A stretch of DNA of 64,000 bases from Desulfohalobiaceae bacterium S24 (GTDB lineage Bacteria > Desulfobacterota > Desulfovibrionia > Desulfovibrionales > Desulfothermaceae), in NCBI GenBank assembly GCA_011389765.1, contig JAABTT010000001.1, positions 1 to 64,000 of the forward strand, in the 5' to 3' direction. The notes below the pieces were generated by a model that saw only the letters and a list, made by a program, of their open reading frames with translations, did not search any database and had not been told where the DNA came from. Made by a program: the position numbers and the translations under genes. Of this stretch, positions 1 to 8,663 are shown in pieces (positions within the stretch are counted from its first letter, which is position 1; each line of letters begins with the position of its first letter).

Positions 1-243
1 GCGGCAGACAGGCAAGCCGGGTTGCTCTGGTCCGGATCACGGACCGGGCCTTGGGGGTTGATCGCTCCATCCAGGCGGCAAGATAGTGAGTATCCCGGAC
101 AAGGGATAGCCTCAGGTTGTTTCGCGGCTGAACGGGACGAGGACCGGATGGAGCCTTGACCCTGGAGATACGATGCGTTAGCGTCAGGCCATCAAATTTG
201 CAAGCAAGAGCAGGGGACTGCGTCTTGTTGAAAGGAGAGGTCC
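1..243. other. Left-edge region with no recognised gene; one hairpin
   Basis: I see no convincing coding sequence here. Frame 1 stays open from the window edge to about 160 but its translation has no recognisable motif. Positions 27-34 (CTGGTCCG) and 40-47 (CGGACCGG) form a compact hairpin. It is not followed by a T-run, so it is not a standard terminator for the plus strand. A good Shine-Dalgarno (AAAGGAGAGG) just before 244 belongs to the next gene. The stretch could be the tail of an upstream transcript or a leader of the YbiI-like gene. Confidence 0.4.
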
Positions 244-510
244 ATGGCCGGAGGATGGTCCCGGGACGGGGCGGTGCAGGATCAGATCAACGCTTCCATC
301 GAAGACGAGGTGCAGCGGGCCCGGAGCCGGCTGCCGCACGGGGAGAGCCTGACCCATTGCGAGGAATGCGGGGCCGCGATTCCGGAGGCCAGACGTCGGG
401 CCATACCCGGCGTCCGCTGCTGCGTGAGCTGCCAGGAAGAGCTGGATAGAGCGCAGACGCCCGTCACGGGCTTTAATCGGCGGGGCAGCAAGGACAGCCA
501 GCTGAAGTGA
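244..510 (+). CDS. DksA/TraR-family zinc finger protein, YbiI-like
   Basis: An 88-residue protein of the short DksA/TraR C4 zinc finger class. The first zinc pair is CEEC near residue 40 and the second is CCVSC near residue 60. The spacing region AIPEARRRAIPGVR and the C-terminal NRRGSKDSQL closely match what I remember of E. coli YbiI, including its length. It lacks the long DksA coiled coil, so a direct role in RNA polymerase secondary-channel control is uncertain. The ATG at 244 has the strong ribosome site AAAGGAGAGG. The gene ends 7 nt before rmuC, so the two are probably co-transcribed. The exact function of this family is not established. Confidence 0.88.
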   Translation: MAGGWSRDGAVQDQINASIEDEVQRARSRLPHGESLTHCEECGAAIPEARRRAIPGVRCCVSCQEELDRAQTPVTGFNRRGSKDSQLK

Positions 511-517
511 GCAGGTT

Positions 518-1792
518 ATGACTCTTCTCTCCCTGGATTCCCTCTCCCTGGCTGTGGGCGGCGCAGCCGGTCTTGTGATCGGAATCCTGACGGCAGGTCT
601 TGCGGTCTTCAGGAAGATCGCCAAGCGGGACATTGACCTGGCCCGGGTCCGGACCGAACGCGATCAGGCCCGTCAGCAACTGCAGGATGAGGCGGATCTG
701 CGCGGATCGGTGGAAGACAATTTCAGCGGAGCCTTTCAGAACCTGGCCAACGAGATCCTGCAGCAGCAGAGCAGCCGTTTTCTGGAGCAGAACAAACGAA
801 ATCTGGACGGCATCCTCAATCCGCTGCAGGAGCGCATCAGGGAATTCCAGAATACGGTGCAGCAGTCCAGCCAGCAGGCCGGCGAGCGGGCGGCAACCCT
901 GAGCGAGAAGTTGAGGCGCCTGGAGAGTCTCAATCTGCAAATGTCCCAGGAGGCCGACAAACTGACCCAGGCCTTGAAGGGGGAGTCCAAAACCCAGGGC
1001 AACTGGGGGGAGGTGATCCTGGAACGGATACTGGAAGAGTCCGGTTTGCGCCAGGGCGAAGAATATTATCGCCAGGGCTCAGGGCTGGAGGTGAGGGATG
1101 CCTCCAATCGACGTTTGAGACCGGACGTGATCATCCGGCTTCCGGAAGACAAGCATCTTATCGTTGACTCCAAGGTCTCCCTGGTCTCTTACGAGCAGTG
1201 CGTCGCGGCCGAAAGCGAAGCCGAGCGCGGCAGACACGCCAAAGATCTGGTGCGCTCGGTCAAGGCCCATGTGGACGAGCTCAGTTCCAAACACTATCAA
1301 TCCGGCACAAGCCTCAACACCCCGGATTTTGTGATCATGTTCATGCCGATAGAGGCCGGTTTTTCCATCGCCTTGAACACGGATAAGACCCTGTATCAGT
1401 ATGCCTGGGATCGAAAGGTCATGATCGTGACTCCGACAACCCTGATGGCCACTTTGTGGACCATAGCCTCCGTCTGGCGGCAGGAAAACCAGACAAAATT
1501 CGCCTTGGAGATCGCCGGACAGAGCGGCCGGCTGTACGACAAACTCGCCGGGTTTGTGGATAGCCTGCAGGATATCGGAAAGTCCATGGACAAGGCCCGG
1601 GAACAGTACGACAAAGCCATGAATCAACTCACAAGCGGCCGGGGCAATGTCATATCCCGCGCAGAACGGATCCGCAAAATGGGGGCCAGGTCAAGCAAAC
1701 GACTGCCTTTGGAATTGGTTGAGGACGCAGTCGAGGACGAGGACGAGGTCTCATCAGTTGAAAACGAAAACCAGAGCGTCCGGAAAAATTGA
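518..1792 (+). CDS. rmuC: DNA recombination protein RmuC
   Basis: This 424-residue protein has the full RmuC layout. It starts with an N-terminal membrane anchor (residues about 8-30, AVGGAAGLVIGILTAGLAVF). A Gln/Arg-rich coiled coil follows to about residue 150. The C-terminal nuclease-like RmuC domain has the signature GNWGEVILERILEESGL, then DVIIRLPEDKHLIVDSKVSL and a PTTLMATLWTIASVWRQE block. RmuC limits DNA inversions and rearrangements at short repeats, as known from E. coli, and is thought to be a membrane-tethered nuclease of the PD-(D/E)XK type. The C-terminus ends in an acidic tail (EDEDEV). The ribosome site is weak (GCAGGT), consistent with coupling to the gene 7 nt upstream. Confidence 0.95.
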   Translation: MTLLSLDSLSLAVGGAAGLVIGILTAGLAVFRKIAKRDIDLARVRTERDQARQQLQDEADLRGSVEDNFSGAFQNLANEILQQQSSRFLEQNKRNLDGILNPLQERIREFQNTVQQSSQQAGERAATLSEKLRRLESLNLQMSQEADKLTQALKGESKTQGNWGEVILERILEESGLRQGEEYYRQGSGLEVRDASNRRLRPDVIIRLPEDKHLIVDSKVSLVSYEQCVAAESEAERGRHAKDLVRSVKAHVDELSSKHYQSGTSLNTPDFVIMFMPIEAGFSIALNTDKTLYQYAWDRKVMIVTPTTLMATLWTIASVWRQENQTKFALEIAGQSGRLYDKLAGFVDSLQDIGKSMDKAREQYDKAMNQLTSGRGNVISRAERIRKMGARSSKRLPLELVEDAVEDEDEVSSVENENQSVRKN

Positions 1793-1892
1793 TCCGAAGG
1801 GAGAACACCTGCTGAGCAAGAGTCCGGAAACATCGGTCCCATCAATTGTTGGCGCTATAGCCTTTAAGAAAATGTTTTTGGTTAGAGCTGTG

Positions 1893-1952
1893 GTAACTTC
1901 TTGATTTTCTTATATTCAGCAATGTTCTATCTTCAATCTTAAATCTTCAATA
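1893..1952 (-). repeat. Dispersed AT-rich intergenic repeat, family A, copy 1
   Basis: Read on the minus strand this is a run of GATTGAAG-like units, then ATTGCTGAA, then ATAAGAAAATCAAGAAG and TTACC. The same order occurs at 7004-7067 on the plus strand. It lies between the convergent ends of rmuC and the nitroreductase gene. No coding potential was seen, and nothing else was recognised in 1793-2019. Confidence 0.75.
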
Positions 1953-2019
1953 CTATAGCGATTCCGATTCCGCGTGAAGGTCTTTCTAGGCCCGGATGAG
2001 GCCCAAAAGCCCCCCTGGT

Positions 2020-2598
2020 TTAGACGTGTTCCTTGATGATGATCTCCTCCAGCGGCCGCTTGGGCACATGATGCACCCCGGCCTCATCCCGCCAGTACGC
2101 AGTATCCCCTCCGGATTGGATGTATTCCAACTGAACCTGCTCTTTGGGCTTGCCCAGGGCCAGGACCAAAAGGATGGTAAGATGGTCCTGGATTTGCAAA
2201 TCCGAGCGCAGTCCCTCCCGGTTCACGGCGCCCAGGATGCATCCGCCCAGCCCCTGCTCCACGGCTCCCAGAAGCATGCTCTGGCAAGCGATGCCGTGGT
2301 CGCAGAAAAAGTCGTTGTGGATGGAGGTGTCGCCCAGGAGGACGATGTAGGCGCTGGGCCGTTCTCCCGGTTCGGGGCCGGGCCAGTCTTTGAGCGCCGC
2401 GGCCCAGGCCAGCCGTTTGAAGATCAGCTCGTTGGTCCGGGCCGCAGCAGACAGAATATACTTCAGTGACTGAAGGTTGGCGCCTGAAGCGGAATGCCGG
2501 GCCAGATCGACGAGGTCCCGCAAGGTCGCGGGCTGAATGGGGACATCCTGGTGAAAGCGTCTGTAGCTGCGGTTTGCGTAGATGAGATCCTTGATCAT
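2020..2598 (-). CDS. Nitroreductase family protein
   Basis: A 192-residue flavoprotein of the nitroreductase fold, expected to bind FMN and reduce substrates with NAD(P)H. The N-terminus has the family pattern YANRSYRRFHQD, where the RSYR/RSIR arginines contact FMN phosphate. It continues with HSASGANLQSLKY, which matches the usual S/A-P-S-x-x-N-x-Q-P/S segment, and ends with a GGCILGAVNREGLR block and a LALGKPKEQ motif. The ATG at 2598 is preceded by AAAGGAG at good spacing, which fixes the start. It stands alone, with a short spacer from the helicase gene upstream. The natural substrate cannot be told from sequence. Confidence 0.9.
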   Translation of the reverse strand: MIKDLIYANRSYRRFHQDVPIQPATLRDLVDLARHSASGANLQSLKYILSAAARTNELIFKRLAWAAALKDWPGPEPGERPSAYIVLLGDTSIHNDFFCDHGIACQSMLLGAVEQGLGGCILGAVNREGLRSDLQIQDHLTILLVLALGKPKEQVQLEYIQSGGDTAYWRDEAGVHHVPKRPLEEIIIKEHV

Positions 2599-2699
2599 GG
2601 AGAAGCTCCTTTTTTTTTAACTGTGAACCTAAAACCTTTGGGTTGCGGGCGAAGCCAGCTTTGACTTATGCTCGATTCGCATTTCGCTAGTCTGTCCAA

Positions 2700-4919
2700 T
2701 CAATGGCGCTGCCTGTCGGCCAGGGCGAATCTGAGGGCGCCGTAATCGTATTTCCCCTCCAGGTATTCATATACAGGCTTGAGATAGCCGGTTTCCAGGT
2801 CCTGAAAGGCCGCTTTGATTTCTTCCAGCGCGTCCGGGGAGAGCAGCCGGGTGGCCTCAAGCTGTCCCTGCTCCACCCAGTGGGCCAGATGTTTCTGGAT
2901 GGTGTGCACGGTCAATGCCCGATGCTCGGCGATGTCTTCAATGCTTTTGCCCTGTAAGAACATCTCCAGGCTGATGCTCTTGGTATCGGTCTTGTTGTGT
3001 GCTTTGGGAGTTTTTCCGGCCCTGCGGTCACCGGCCAGGCTGACGGCCTCATTGTGCGGCGGGCTCTGCAGGCTGTTTTGGGTCAGTTCTTCGTTTTTTT
3101 GAAAGGCGGCGATCAAGTCCAGGGCCTTGTAAATCTCCCGGAGTCGGCCGTAGAACATGAGTTCCAGGCCCTGGAGTTCGCGGAGGTACTGTTTGACGCC
3201 GTGGGTGCTTTGCTGCACTTGAGCCGCATGCTGCTTAACCCGTTCTGAAAACTTGGTGAACAGCGGTTCAAAATAGCCCTTGGCTGCAGCGACGCGTCCG
3301 GCAAGATGGGTGAGATCATCATCGAATGCCCTGGGGAGGATGCGCTGCAGTTCATTGAGAAAGCGGTCGCCCGCGTCTTGGATCGCTGTGAAGTCGGTGT
3401 GGAGGGTGCGGGCCCAGTCCTGATAAGCCTGTTTTTTGGACTGCCCGGCCTTTTTGTTATAGGACTGCAGGTGATACTGGAGTTCGGAGCTGAGTCTGCT
3501 GAAATCAAAGGTCTCCCTGAGGACCTGGCTGATATACCGGAAGGAAGCGCTGGGCAGCAATTCGTCCGGAGGCTGTTTCTCCTGCTGCCGGCCGGTGAAG
3601 GTCTTGAGGGCGGGATCCCGGGAGATTTTGTTCTTCCGAAGCGGGGCCGTGAGTACAAGACCCTCAAGCGAAGTGAGCCTGGAGAGAGCCACATAGACCT
3701 GTCCGGCGGCAAAGGCCTGGGAGACGTCAATCACTGCTTTTTCAAAGGTCAGGCCCTGACTTTTGTGCACAGTGATGGCCCAGGCCAGCTTCAGGGGAAA
3801 GTGAACAAAGGAGCCGATCACGGTTTCCGTGATGTCATGGGTGTCCTTGTTCAGGGTGTAGCGCTTGTTCTCCCAGGTATAGGGTTCCACCCGGACCGGC
3901 GGGCTTCCGTCGGAAAACCCTACCTTGACGGCGTCGGCTTTGAGGGTTTCCACCCGGCCGATTTTGCCGTTGAAGAAACGCTGTTCGCCGGTGGGGTCGT
4001 TCTTGACGAACATGACCTGGGCGTTTTTTTTCAAGGCCAAAACCGGGTCCACCGGATAGAGACGGGGCTCAAATGTGTTATGGATTTCCGCCCTGTATTC
4101 AAAGGTTTTGCCGGGCAGTTTCTGCAGTTCTTCCCGGTTGATGTCTTCAGCTTTGCGTTTGTGGGTGGTCAGGTAGATGAAGCCCTCGCTGGAATCGGCT
4201 TGGAATCCCGGCTTGCAGCGGCTGTTTAACAGGTCCAGGTCCTCCGGGGTCAGTTCATTGTCCCGCAGGCGGTTCAAGACCGTGATGAACTGTTTGTCGG
4301 TCTGGCGGTAGATATGACTCAGCTCGATAGAAATCGGCGCGTGATCCTGAAGGGCTCGGGCCGCAAAGAAATAGGCGCTTGGATAGTACTGTTTGAGAAC
4401 CTGCCACTCGGGCTGCTTGACCACCGGGGGCAGCTGATGCAGGTCTCCGATAAACAGGAGCTGCACGCCTCCGAAAGGGCGGTTGCGGCGCCGGATACGG
4501 CGGAGGACCGTGTCCACGGCGTCGAGGAGATCGGCCCGCAACATGCTTACCTCATCGATGATTAAGAGTTCCAGTGTGTTGAGCAGGGAGCGTTTGGAGG
4601 CGTGCATTTTGAGATGCCGGTTCAGGGTCTGGGGAGTATTCAATGCAAAATCCGGGACTTCGTCCTGCAAAGACAGCTCCGAAGGCAGGAAAGCGCCGAA
4701 GGGCAGCTGAAACAGGGAGTGCAGGGTCACGCCTCCGGCATTGATGGCGGCGACTGCCGTAGGAGCGGCCACGATGGCGTTTTTGTGGGTCCACCCTCTG
4801 ATATCGTGCAAAAAGGTGGTCTTGCCGGTGCCGGCTCTTCCGGTCAGGAAGACGTGGCAATTGGTGCTGTTGATGAATTTCGAGGCGGTCAGAGCGGCGT
4901 GATCGGTCCATTGCGTCAT
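2700..4919 (-). CDS. PIF1-like AAA helicase with C-terminal helix-turn-helix
   Basis: A 739-residue SF1 helicase related to PIF1/RecD. Walker A is GRAGTGKTTFLHD near residue 28, Walker B is LLIIDEVSMLR near residue 115, and GGVQLLFIGDLHQLPPV is motif III. The motif HKSQGLTFEKAVID (motif V) and YVALSRLTSLEGL (motif VI) sit near residues 385-420. The rest contains a low-similarity middle part and, near residues 650-690, a helix-turn-helix segment (FLQGKSIEDIAEHRALTVHTIQKHL) like the one at the end of RecQ-type helicases. It probably unwinds DNA or G-quadruplexes in repair or replication. The start has only a weak ribosome site. The 307-residue ORF on the opposite strand is a shadow. Confidence 0.9.
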   Translation of the reverse strand: MTQWTDHAALTASKFINSTNCHVFLTGRAGTGKTTFLHDIRGWTHKNAIVAAPTAVAAINAGGVTLHSLFQLPFGAFLPSELSLQDEVPDFALNTPQTLNRHLKMHASKRSLLNTLELLIIDEVSMLRADLLDAVDTVLRRIRRRNRPFGGVQLLFIGDLHQLPPVVKQPEWQVLKQYYPSAYFFAARALQDHAPISIELSHIYRQTDKQFITVLNRLRDNELTPEDLDLLNSRCKPGFQADSSEGFIYLTTHKRKAEDINREELQKLPGKTFEYRAEIHNTFEPRLYPVDPVLALKKNAQVMFVKNDPTGEQRFFNGKIGRVETLKADAVKVGFSDGSPPVRVEPYTWENKRYTLNKDTHDITETVIGSFVHFPLKLAWAITVHKSQGLTFEKAVIDVSQAFAAGQVYVALSRLTSLEGLVLTAPLRKNKISRDPALKTFTGRQQEKQPPDELLPSASFRYISQVLRETFDFSRLSSELQYHLQSYNKKAGQSKKQAYQDWARTLHTDFTAIQDAGDRFLNELQRILPRAFDDDLTHLAGRVAAAKGYFEPLFTKFSERVKQHAAQVQQSTHGVKQYLRELQGLELMFYGRLREIYKALDLIAAFQKNEELTQNSLQSPPHNEAVSLAGDRRAGKTPKAHNKTDTKSISLEMFLQGKSIEDIAEHRALTVHTIQKHLAHWVEQGQLEATRLLSPDALEEIKAAFQDLETGYLKPVYEYLEGKYDYGALRFALADRQRH

Positions 4920-4984
4920 AGCGGATTTCCGATTTCAAAACGTAAGAAAATCTTGGAAGATAACAAATTGTTATTCCGGATTCG

Positions 4985-6841
4985 TCACTCGAGTTCCATC
5001 ATGATCTCCACTTCCCCGCCGCCGCTTCGGGCGAGTTTGGCCTGGGGGTAGTGTTTTTTAAAGACGTGGATCATGGTCTGGTTTTCGCTCAAGACCGTGG
5101 CGGTGAATCGTTTGTATTTGTTCTCTTTGGCGATTTTATCCAGAATCTTGAGGAGGTAGGAGCCGATACCCAGACCCTGGTAGGTCTCTTTGACCACAAA
5201 GGCCACCTCGGCGGTATCGGTATCCACCTGGGCATAGGAGCCGATGGCGGCGATTTCCTTGTGTTTGCCCACCTGAGTCAGGCCGATGATGGTCATATTC
5301 TTGCGGTAGTCCACATTGGCCCACTGTTCCTGGAGCATTTCCCTGGAGAAGACCTTGCGCTTGTTAAAAAAGCGGTAATAGACCGTGGTTTCCTGGAGGG
5401 AATAGAAGAAGTTCCGGGATTCGAATTCATCGGCCGGGAGCAGGGGTCTGAAAAAGAAGTGCTTGCCGTCTTCCAGTTCAAGATGCGAGTTGTATTTCTC
5501 CAGGAACATGAGGTCCTGTTTGCTTGGCGGGAGCTGATCCGTGAAGATGTAGCGGTGTTTTTTGGCCTGTTCGATGATTTCGGCCCTAAATTTGGGATGG
5601 GCGATCTGGGCCAGTTCCACGACCCGCTGATAAATTCCCTTGCCGTGCAATTCAGCCACCCCGTATTCCGTGACCACAATGTCCACGTCTCCTCTGGTGG
5701 TGGCCACGCCGGCACCCGGACTCAAATGGGGCACGATGCGCGAGACCTCGCCGTTCTGGGCGGTGGAGGGCAGGACAATGATGGAAAAGCCCTGGTTGGA
5801 CATGCTGCTGCCCCGAATGAAGTCCACCTGGTCGCCGATGCCGCTGTAAAAGAGGTGTCCTTTGGAGTCTGTACAGATCTGGCCGGTCAGGTCCACTTCC
5901 AGGGCGGAACTGATGGAAATGAGATTGTCGTTTTTGGCGATTACATTGGGATCGTTAACGAACTGCGAAGAACGGAAATAGAACATGGGATTATTGTCCA
6001 GATAGCGGTACAGATCACAGGAACCCATGCACAAAGAGGCCACCACCCGATTCGGCAGGTAATTCTTTTTCTTGTTGTTGATCACCTTCTTTTTGAAAAG
6101 CGGCAGAAAGCCGTCCGTAATGACCTGGGTGTGAATGCCCAGGTCTTTTTTATCATGCAAATAGGGGAGGATGGCATTGGGAAGGTGGCCGAAGCCGATT
6201 TGCAGGGTGGCGCCGTCGTCCACGAGTTTGTTCACATGGTAGGCGATTCGCTCCACGATTTCCTGATTTTTCGAACTCGGCAGAAATTCAACCAGCGACT
6301 CGTCATGTTCGACCAGGTAATCAAAATCATCCACGTGGACCAGACTGTCGCCTGAGGTTTTGGGCATTGTGGGGTTGATTTGCGCGATGACGGTTTTGGC
6401 GCTTTGCATGCCGGCAAGGGTGATATCCACTGAAATGCCGAGGCTGCAGAAGCCGAATCTGTCCGGAGGGCTGACTTGTATGAGGGCCACATCCAGGCCG
6501 ATCCGCTTGGAGAGAAAGAGCCCGGGTATTTGAGAAAGATAGGCCGGAATGTAGTCGATTTTTCCTTCAAAAGCGGCCTGGCGCATGGCTTGACTGATAA
6601 AAAAAAGTTTCAGGGAAAAACGCCTGGAGAAAGCTTTTTCATGCACATAATTGGCCAGGGTTGAAGAAAGCATCTGATAGATCACGATATCCTGGAGGGT
6701 TTGTTCTTCCACCATGGCCTTGATCAGGGCCTGGGGCTCCCCGCAGCCGGTGCCGACGAACACTCGATTTCCGTTCTGGATTTTCTGGACGGCTTTTTGA
6801 AGGGGCAGGACTTTTTCAGGGCAATACTCATGGATATTCAT
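4985..6841 (-). CDS. Acetyl-CoA hydrolase/transferase fused to a GNAT acetyltransferase domain
   Basis: I place the start at 6841 (MNIHEYCPEK) because it has a strong AAGGAG site; this gives 618 residues rather than the 659 in the track. Residues about 1-440 are a family I CoA-transferase/acetyl-CoA hydrolase, with GTGCGEPQALI near the start. The expected catalytic glutamate region lies in GQICTDSKGHLFYSGIGDQVDF, and a GVATTRGDVDIVVTEYGVAEL segment follows. After a linker, residues about 470-618 form a GNAT domain with the acetyl-CoA loop KETYQGLGIGSYLL. It probably moves CoA between short-chain acids, with the GNAT part acting in regulation or a second reaction. Its substrates are unknown. 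The 434-residue opposite-strand ORF is a shadow. Confidence 0.9.
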   Translation of the reverse strand: MNIHEYCPEKVLPLQKAVQKIQNGNRVFVGTGCGEPQALIKAMVEEQTLQDIVIYQMLSSTLANYVHEKAFSRRFSLKLFFISQAMRQAAFEGKIDYIPAYLSQIPGLFLSKRIGLDVALIQVSPPDRFGFCSLGISVDITLAGMQSAKTVIAQINPTMPKTSGDSLVHVDDFDYLVEHDESLVEFLPSSKNQEIVERIAYHVNKLVDDGATLQIGFGHLPNAILPYLHDKKDLGIHTQVITDGFLPLFKKKVINNKKKNYLPNRVVASLCMGSCDLYRYLDNNPMFYFRSSQFVNDPNVIAKNDNLISISSALEVDLTGQICTDSKGHLFYSGIGDQVDFIRGSSMSNQGFSIIVLPSTAQNGEVSRIVPHLSPGAGVATTRGDVDIVVTEYGVAELHGKGIYQRVVELAQIAHPKFRAEIIEQAKKHRYIFTDQLPPSKQDLMFLEKYNSHLELEDGKHFFFRPLLPADEFESRNFFYSLQETTVYYRFFNKRKVFSREMLQEQWANVDYRKNMTIIGLTQVGKHKEIAAIGSYAQVDTDTAEVAFVVKETYQGLGIGSYLLKILDKIAKENKYKRFTATVLSENQTMIHVFKKHYPQAKLARSGGGEVEIMMELE

Positions 6842-7003
6842 TGCAGGCTCCTTATCGGGATCAGGAATTTCGCTGCGAAATTCCTGATATGATGTTTTGA
6901 AAGACAGGCGTTCAGCGCCTGAAATGGGTCCCTTGTGTTTGACGGGAACCAGGAAAAAAGGCATGTTCAGCTTGGCTTATGGCAGCCAGGAAGTCAAGGC
7001 TAT

Positions 7004-7067
7004 TGGATTTAAGACTGAAGATTGACGATTTAATATTGCTGAACATAAGAAAATCAAGAAATTACCT
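7004..7067 (+). repeat. Dispersed AT-rich intergenic repeat, family A, copy 2
   Basis: This copy reads GATTTAAGACTGAAGATTGA, then TAATATTGCTGAACATAAG, then AAAATCAAGAAATTACC. It is the best match to the inverted copy at 1893-1952. It lies between the divergent starts of the CoA-transferase/GNAT gene and the radical SAM gene. Confidence 0.75.
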
Positions 7068-7089
7068 TTATGAACTCTGAGGTTATGTG

Positions 7090-7971
7090 ATGAAACAGGG
7101 CATGGATTATGTGGGAAGTTGCATCCGACCGCCGAGTGAAGCCAACAGCATCCTGCTCCAGGTCACCCTGGGCTGTTCACACGGCAAGTGCACCTTTTGC
7201 GGTTCGTATCCCGACAAAAAGTTCGGGGTCAAGGACGAGGCGACTATTCTTTCCGATATCAAGTTTGCAGGCCGGTATATGCAAAGACAGGAGCGGCTGT
7301 TCCTCATGGATGGGGACGCCCTGATTCTGCCCCAAAGGAAATTGAACCGGATCCTGGATCAGATCAATGAACATCTGCCTTGGATCAAACGGATCGGGAC
7401 CTATGCCAATGCCAAGGGCATCCGAAAGAAATCCCTGGAAGAACTCATGGAACTGCGGAGGAAAAAGCTGCATATTGTCTATCTTGGCGTGGAGAGCGGG
7501 GACGAGCGCGTCTTGGAGGACATCCGCAAAGGCTCTTCAGCTGACGAACTGGCGGACTTGGGCCAAAAGATCAAAAAGTCCGGGATCAAGCTTTCCGTGA
7601 CCGTGCTTTTGGGAATCGCCGGCCGGGAACGATCTCTGGAACACGCCAGGGCCACGGGCGCCTTATTGACCCGCATGGACCCGGATTATGTAGGGGCCTT
7701 GACCGTAATGCTCATCCCGGGTACGCCCCTGGCGGAACAGGAAGCACGGGGTGCGTTTCAGCTCCCTGAGCAGGAGGGACTGCTTCTCGAGCTGCGGGAG
7801 ATGCTGGCCTCTACCAATTTGAGCAGCGGCCTGTTCATTTCCAACCACGCCTCGAACTACCTGCCGATCAAGGTCCGGATGCCGAGGCACAAACAGGAGG
7901 GGCTGCAGCAGATCGACCAGGCCTTGAGCGGATCGCTATCCCTGAAGCCGGAGTGGATGCGGGCGCTTTGA
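7090..7971 (+). CDS. Radical SAM protein (Elp3/MiaB-like domain)
   Basis: A 293-residue radical SAM protein. The iron-sulfur motif lies in TLGCSHGKCTFCGSYPDKKF, with the cysteines spaced CX4CX2C rather than the textbook CX3CX2C. This spacing recurs in a family I recognise from anaerobes that carries CSHNKCTFC-like motifs. Later blocks include YLGVESGDERVL and LGIAGRERSLEHA, typical of the second half of the TIM barrel. No extra cluster-binding or B12 domain is seen. I chose ATG 7090 over GTG 7087; both sit behind GAGG. The substrate is unknown. It is flanked on both sides by family A repeats. Confidence 0.85.
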   Translation: MKQGMDYVGSCIRPPSEANSILLQVTLGCSHGKCTFCGSYPDKKFGVKDEATILSDIKFAGRYMQRQERLFLMDGDALILPQRKLNRILDQINEHLPWIKRIGTYANAKGIRKKSLEELMELRRKKLHIVYLGVESGDERVLEDIRKGSSADELADLGQKIKKSGIKLSVTVLLGIAGRERSLEHARATGALLTRMDPDYVGALTVMLIPGTPLAEQEARGAFQLPEQEGLLLELREMLASTNLSSGLFISNHASNYLPIKVRMPRHKQEGLQQIDQALSGSLSLKPEWMRAL

Positions 7972-8010
7972 GATTGAATAGTGAAGATGGGATATTGAAT
8001 ATTGCTGAAG
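7972..8010 (+). repeat. Dispersed AT-rich intergenic repeat, family A, copy 3 (short)
   Basis: Directly after the radical SAM stop, GATTGAATAGTGAAGAT is followed by GGGATATTGAATATTGCTGAA. It shares the ATATTGCTGAA core of the other copies but lacks the ATAAGAAAATCAAG tail. Confidence 0.65.
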
Positions 8011-8073
8011 GAAACCCACTGGATTTGCTTACTGTTCTTTCCTGGTCAATCCGAAAAGACGTGAAAAAAGTCT

Positions 8074-8102
8074 TTGACAGCTCAAAGCTTATGGGGTAAA
8101 GA
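8074..8102 (+). promoter_or_regulatory. Candidate sigma-70 promoter for the ATP synthase operon
   Basis: A perfect TTGACA (8074-8079) is followed after 17 nt by TAAAGA (8097-8102), which matches the -10 consensus only partly. It is the best promoter candidate in the 243 nt before atpF', leaving a leader of roughly 105 nt. The placement comes from sequence alone. Confidence 0.45.
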
Positions 8103-8214
8103 AATTTTCATTTGTAACAATTTTCACAAACTCGTGTTTCTCTGAGAAGCGTTATTTCTTTCAATTCTTTGAAAAAATACAATATTCATTATTCAATTTG
8201 AAACTGGAGGCGGT

Positions 8215-8637
8215 ATGATTGAATTGAATCTGACCTTTTTCATTCAGCTGATCAATTTTTTTATTTTGCTGGCGATTCTCAATGTCCTGATCTATCGCCC
8301 CATTCGGGAAATCTCCAAAAAGCGCGGTGAGAAGATCGCCGGTGACTTGGGCGAAATTGAAGGGTTCAACAATCAAGCGGAACAAAAGCTCGAGGATTAC
8401 CAGAACGCTCTGGCTCAGGCCCGAAAAGAGGGTGACCGGGTTCGGAATGAATTGAAGCTCGAGGGAACTCAGGAAGAAAAGAAGCTGCTGGCTCAGGCCG
8501 CTGATCAGGGTGCGGCGGACCTGGAAGCAGCCAGAAAGGAGCTTGCGGCTGAAAGCGACAAGGCCAGGCAGGATTTGACGCAGCAAGTGGATGACTATGC
8601 CCGGAAAGTAGCGGACAAAGTGCTTGTTCATGCATAA
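8215..8637 (+). CDS. ATP synthase F0 subunit b'
   Basis: A 140-residue peripheral-stalk subunit, b' type. It has one N-terminal membrane helix (residues about 5-25, LTFFIQLINFFILLAILNVLI) with the short motif YRPI at its end. A long charged, Ala-rich coiled coil follows and runs to the C-terminus. It is the first gene of an operon b'-b-delta-alpha-gamma-beta-epsilon. In bacteria with this layout, b and b' form a heterodimer that links the membrane sector to F1. The ATG is preceded by a good GGAGG. The a and c subunit genes are absent and are expected elsewhere. Confidence 0.93.
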   Translation: MIELNLTFFIQLINFFILLAILNVLIYRPIREISKKRGEKIAGDLGEIEGFNNQAEQKLEDYQNALAQARKEGDRVRNELKLEGTQEEKKLLAQAADQGAADLEAARKELAAESDKARQDLTQQVDDYARKVADKVLVHA

Positions 8638-8663
8638 AATCGGACTATAAGGAGGGAGGAGCA

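Noticed and set aside
1-160. Open reading frame from the left edge as a truncated gene
   Set aside because: The translation has no recognisable motif and an unusual composition. I cannot tell it from non-coding DNA.
3306-4229. 307-residue plus-strand ORF opposite the PIF1-like helicase
   Set aside because: It is antisense to helicase motifs that are clearly conserved, and has no sign of translation.
5051-6355. 434-residue plus-strand ORF opposite the CoA-transferase/GNAT gene
   Set aside because: It has no ribosome site or family motif, and lies fully opposite a well-conserved gene; long antisense ORFs arise here from codon bias.
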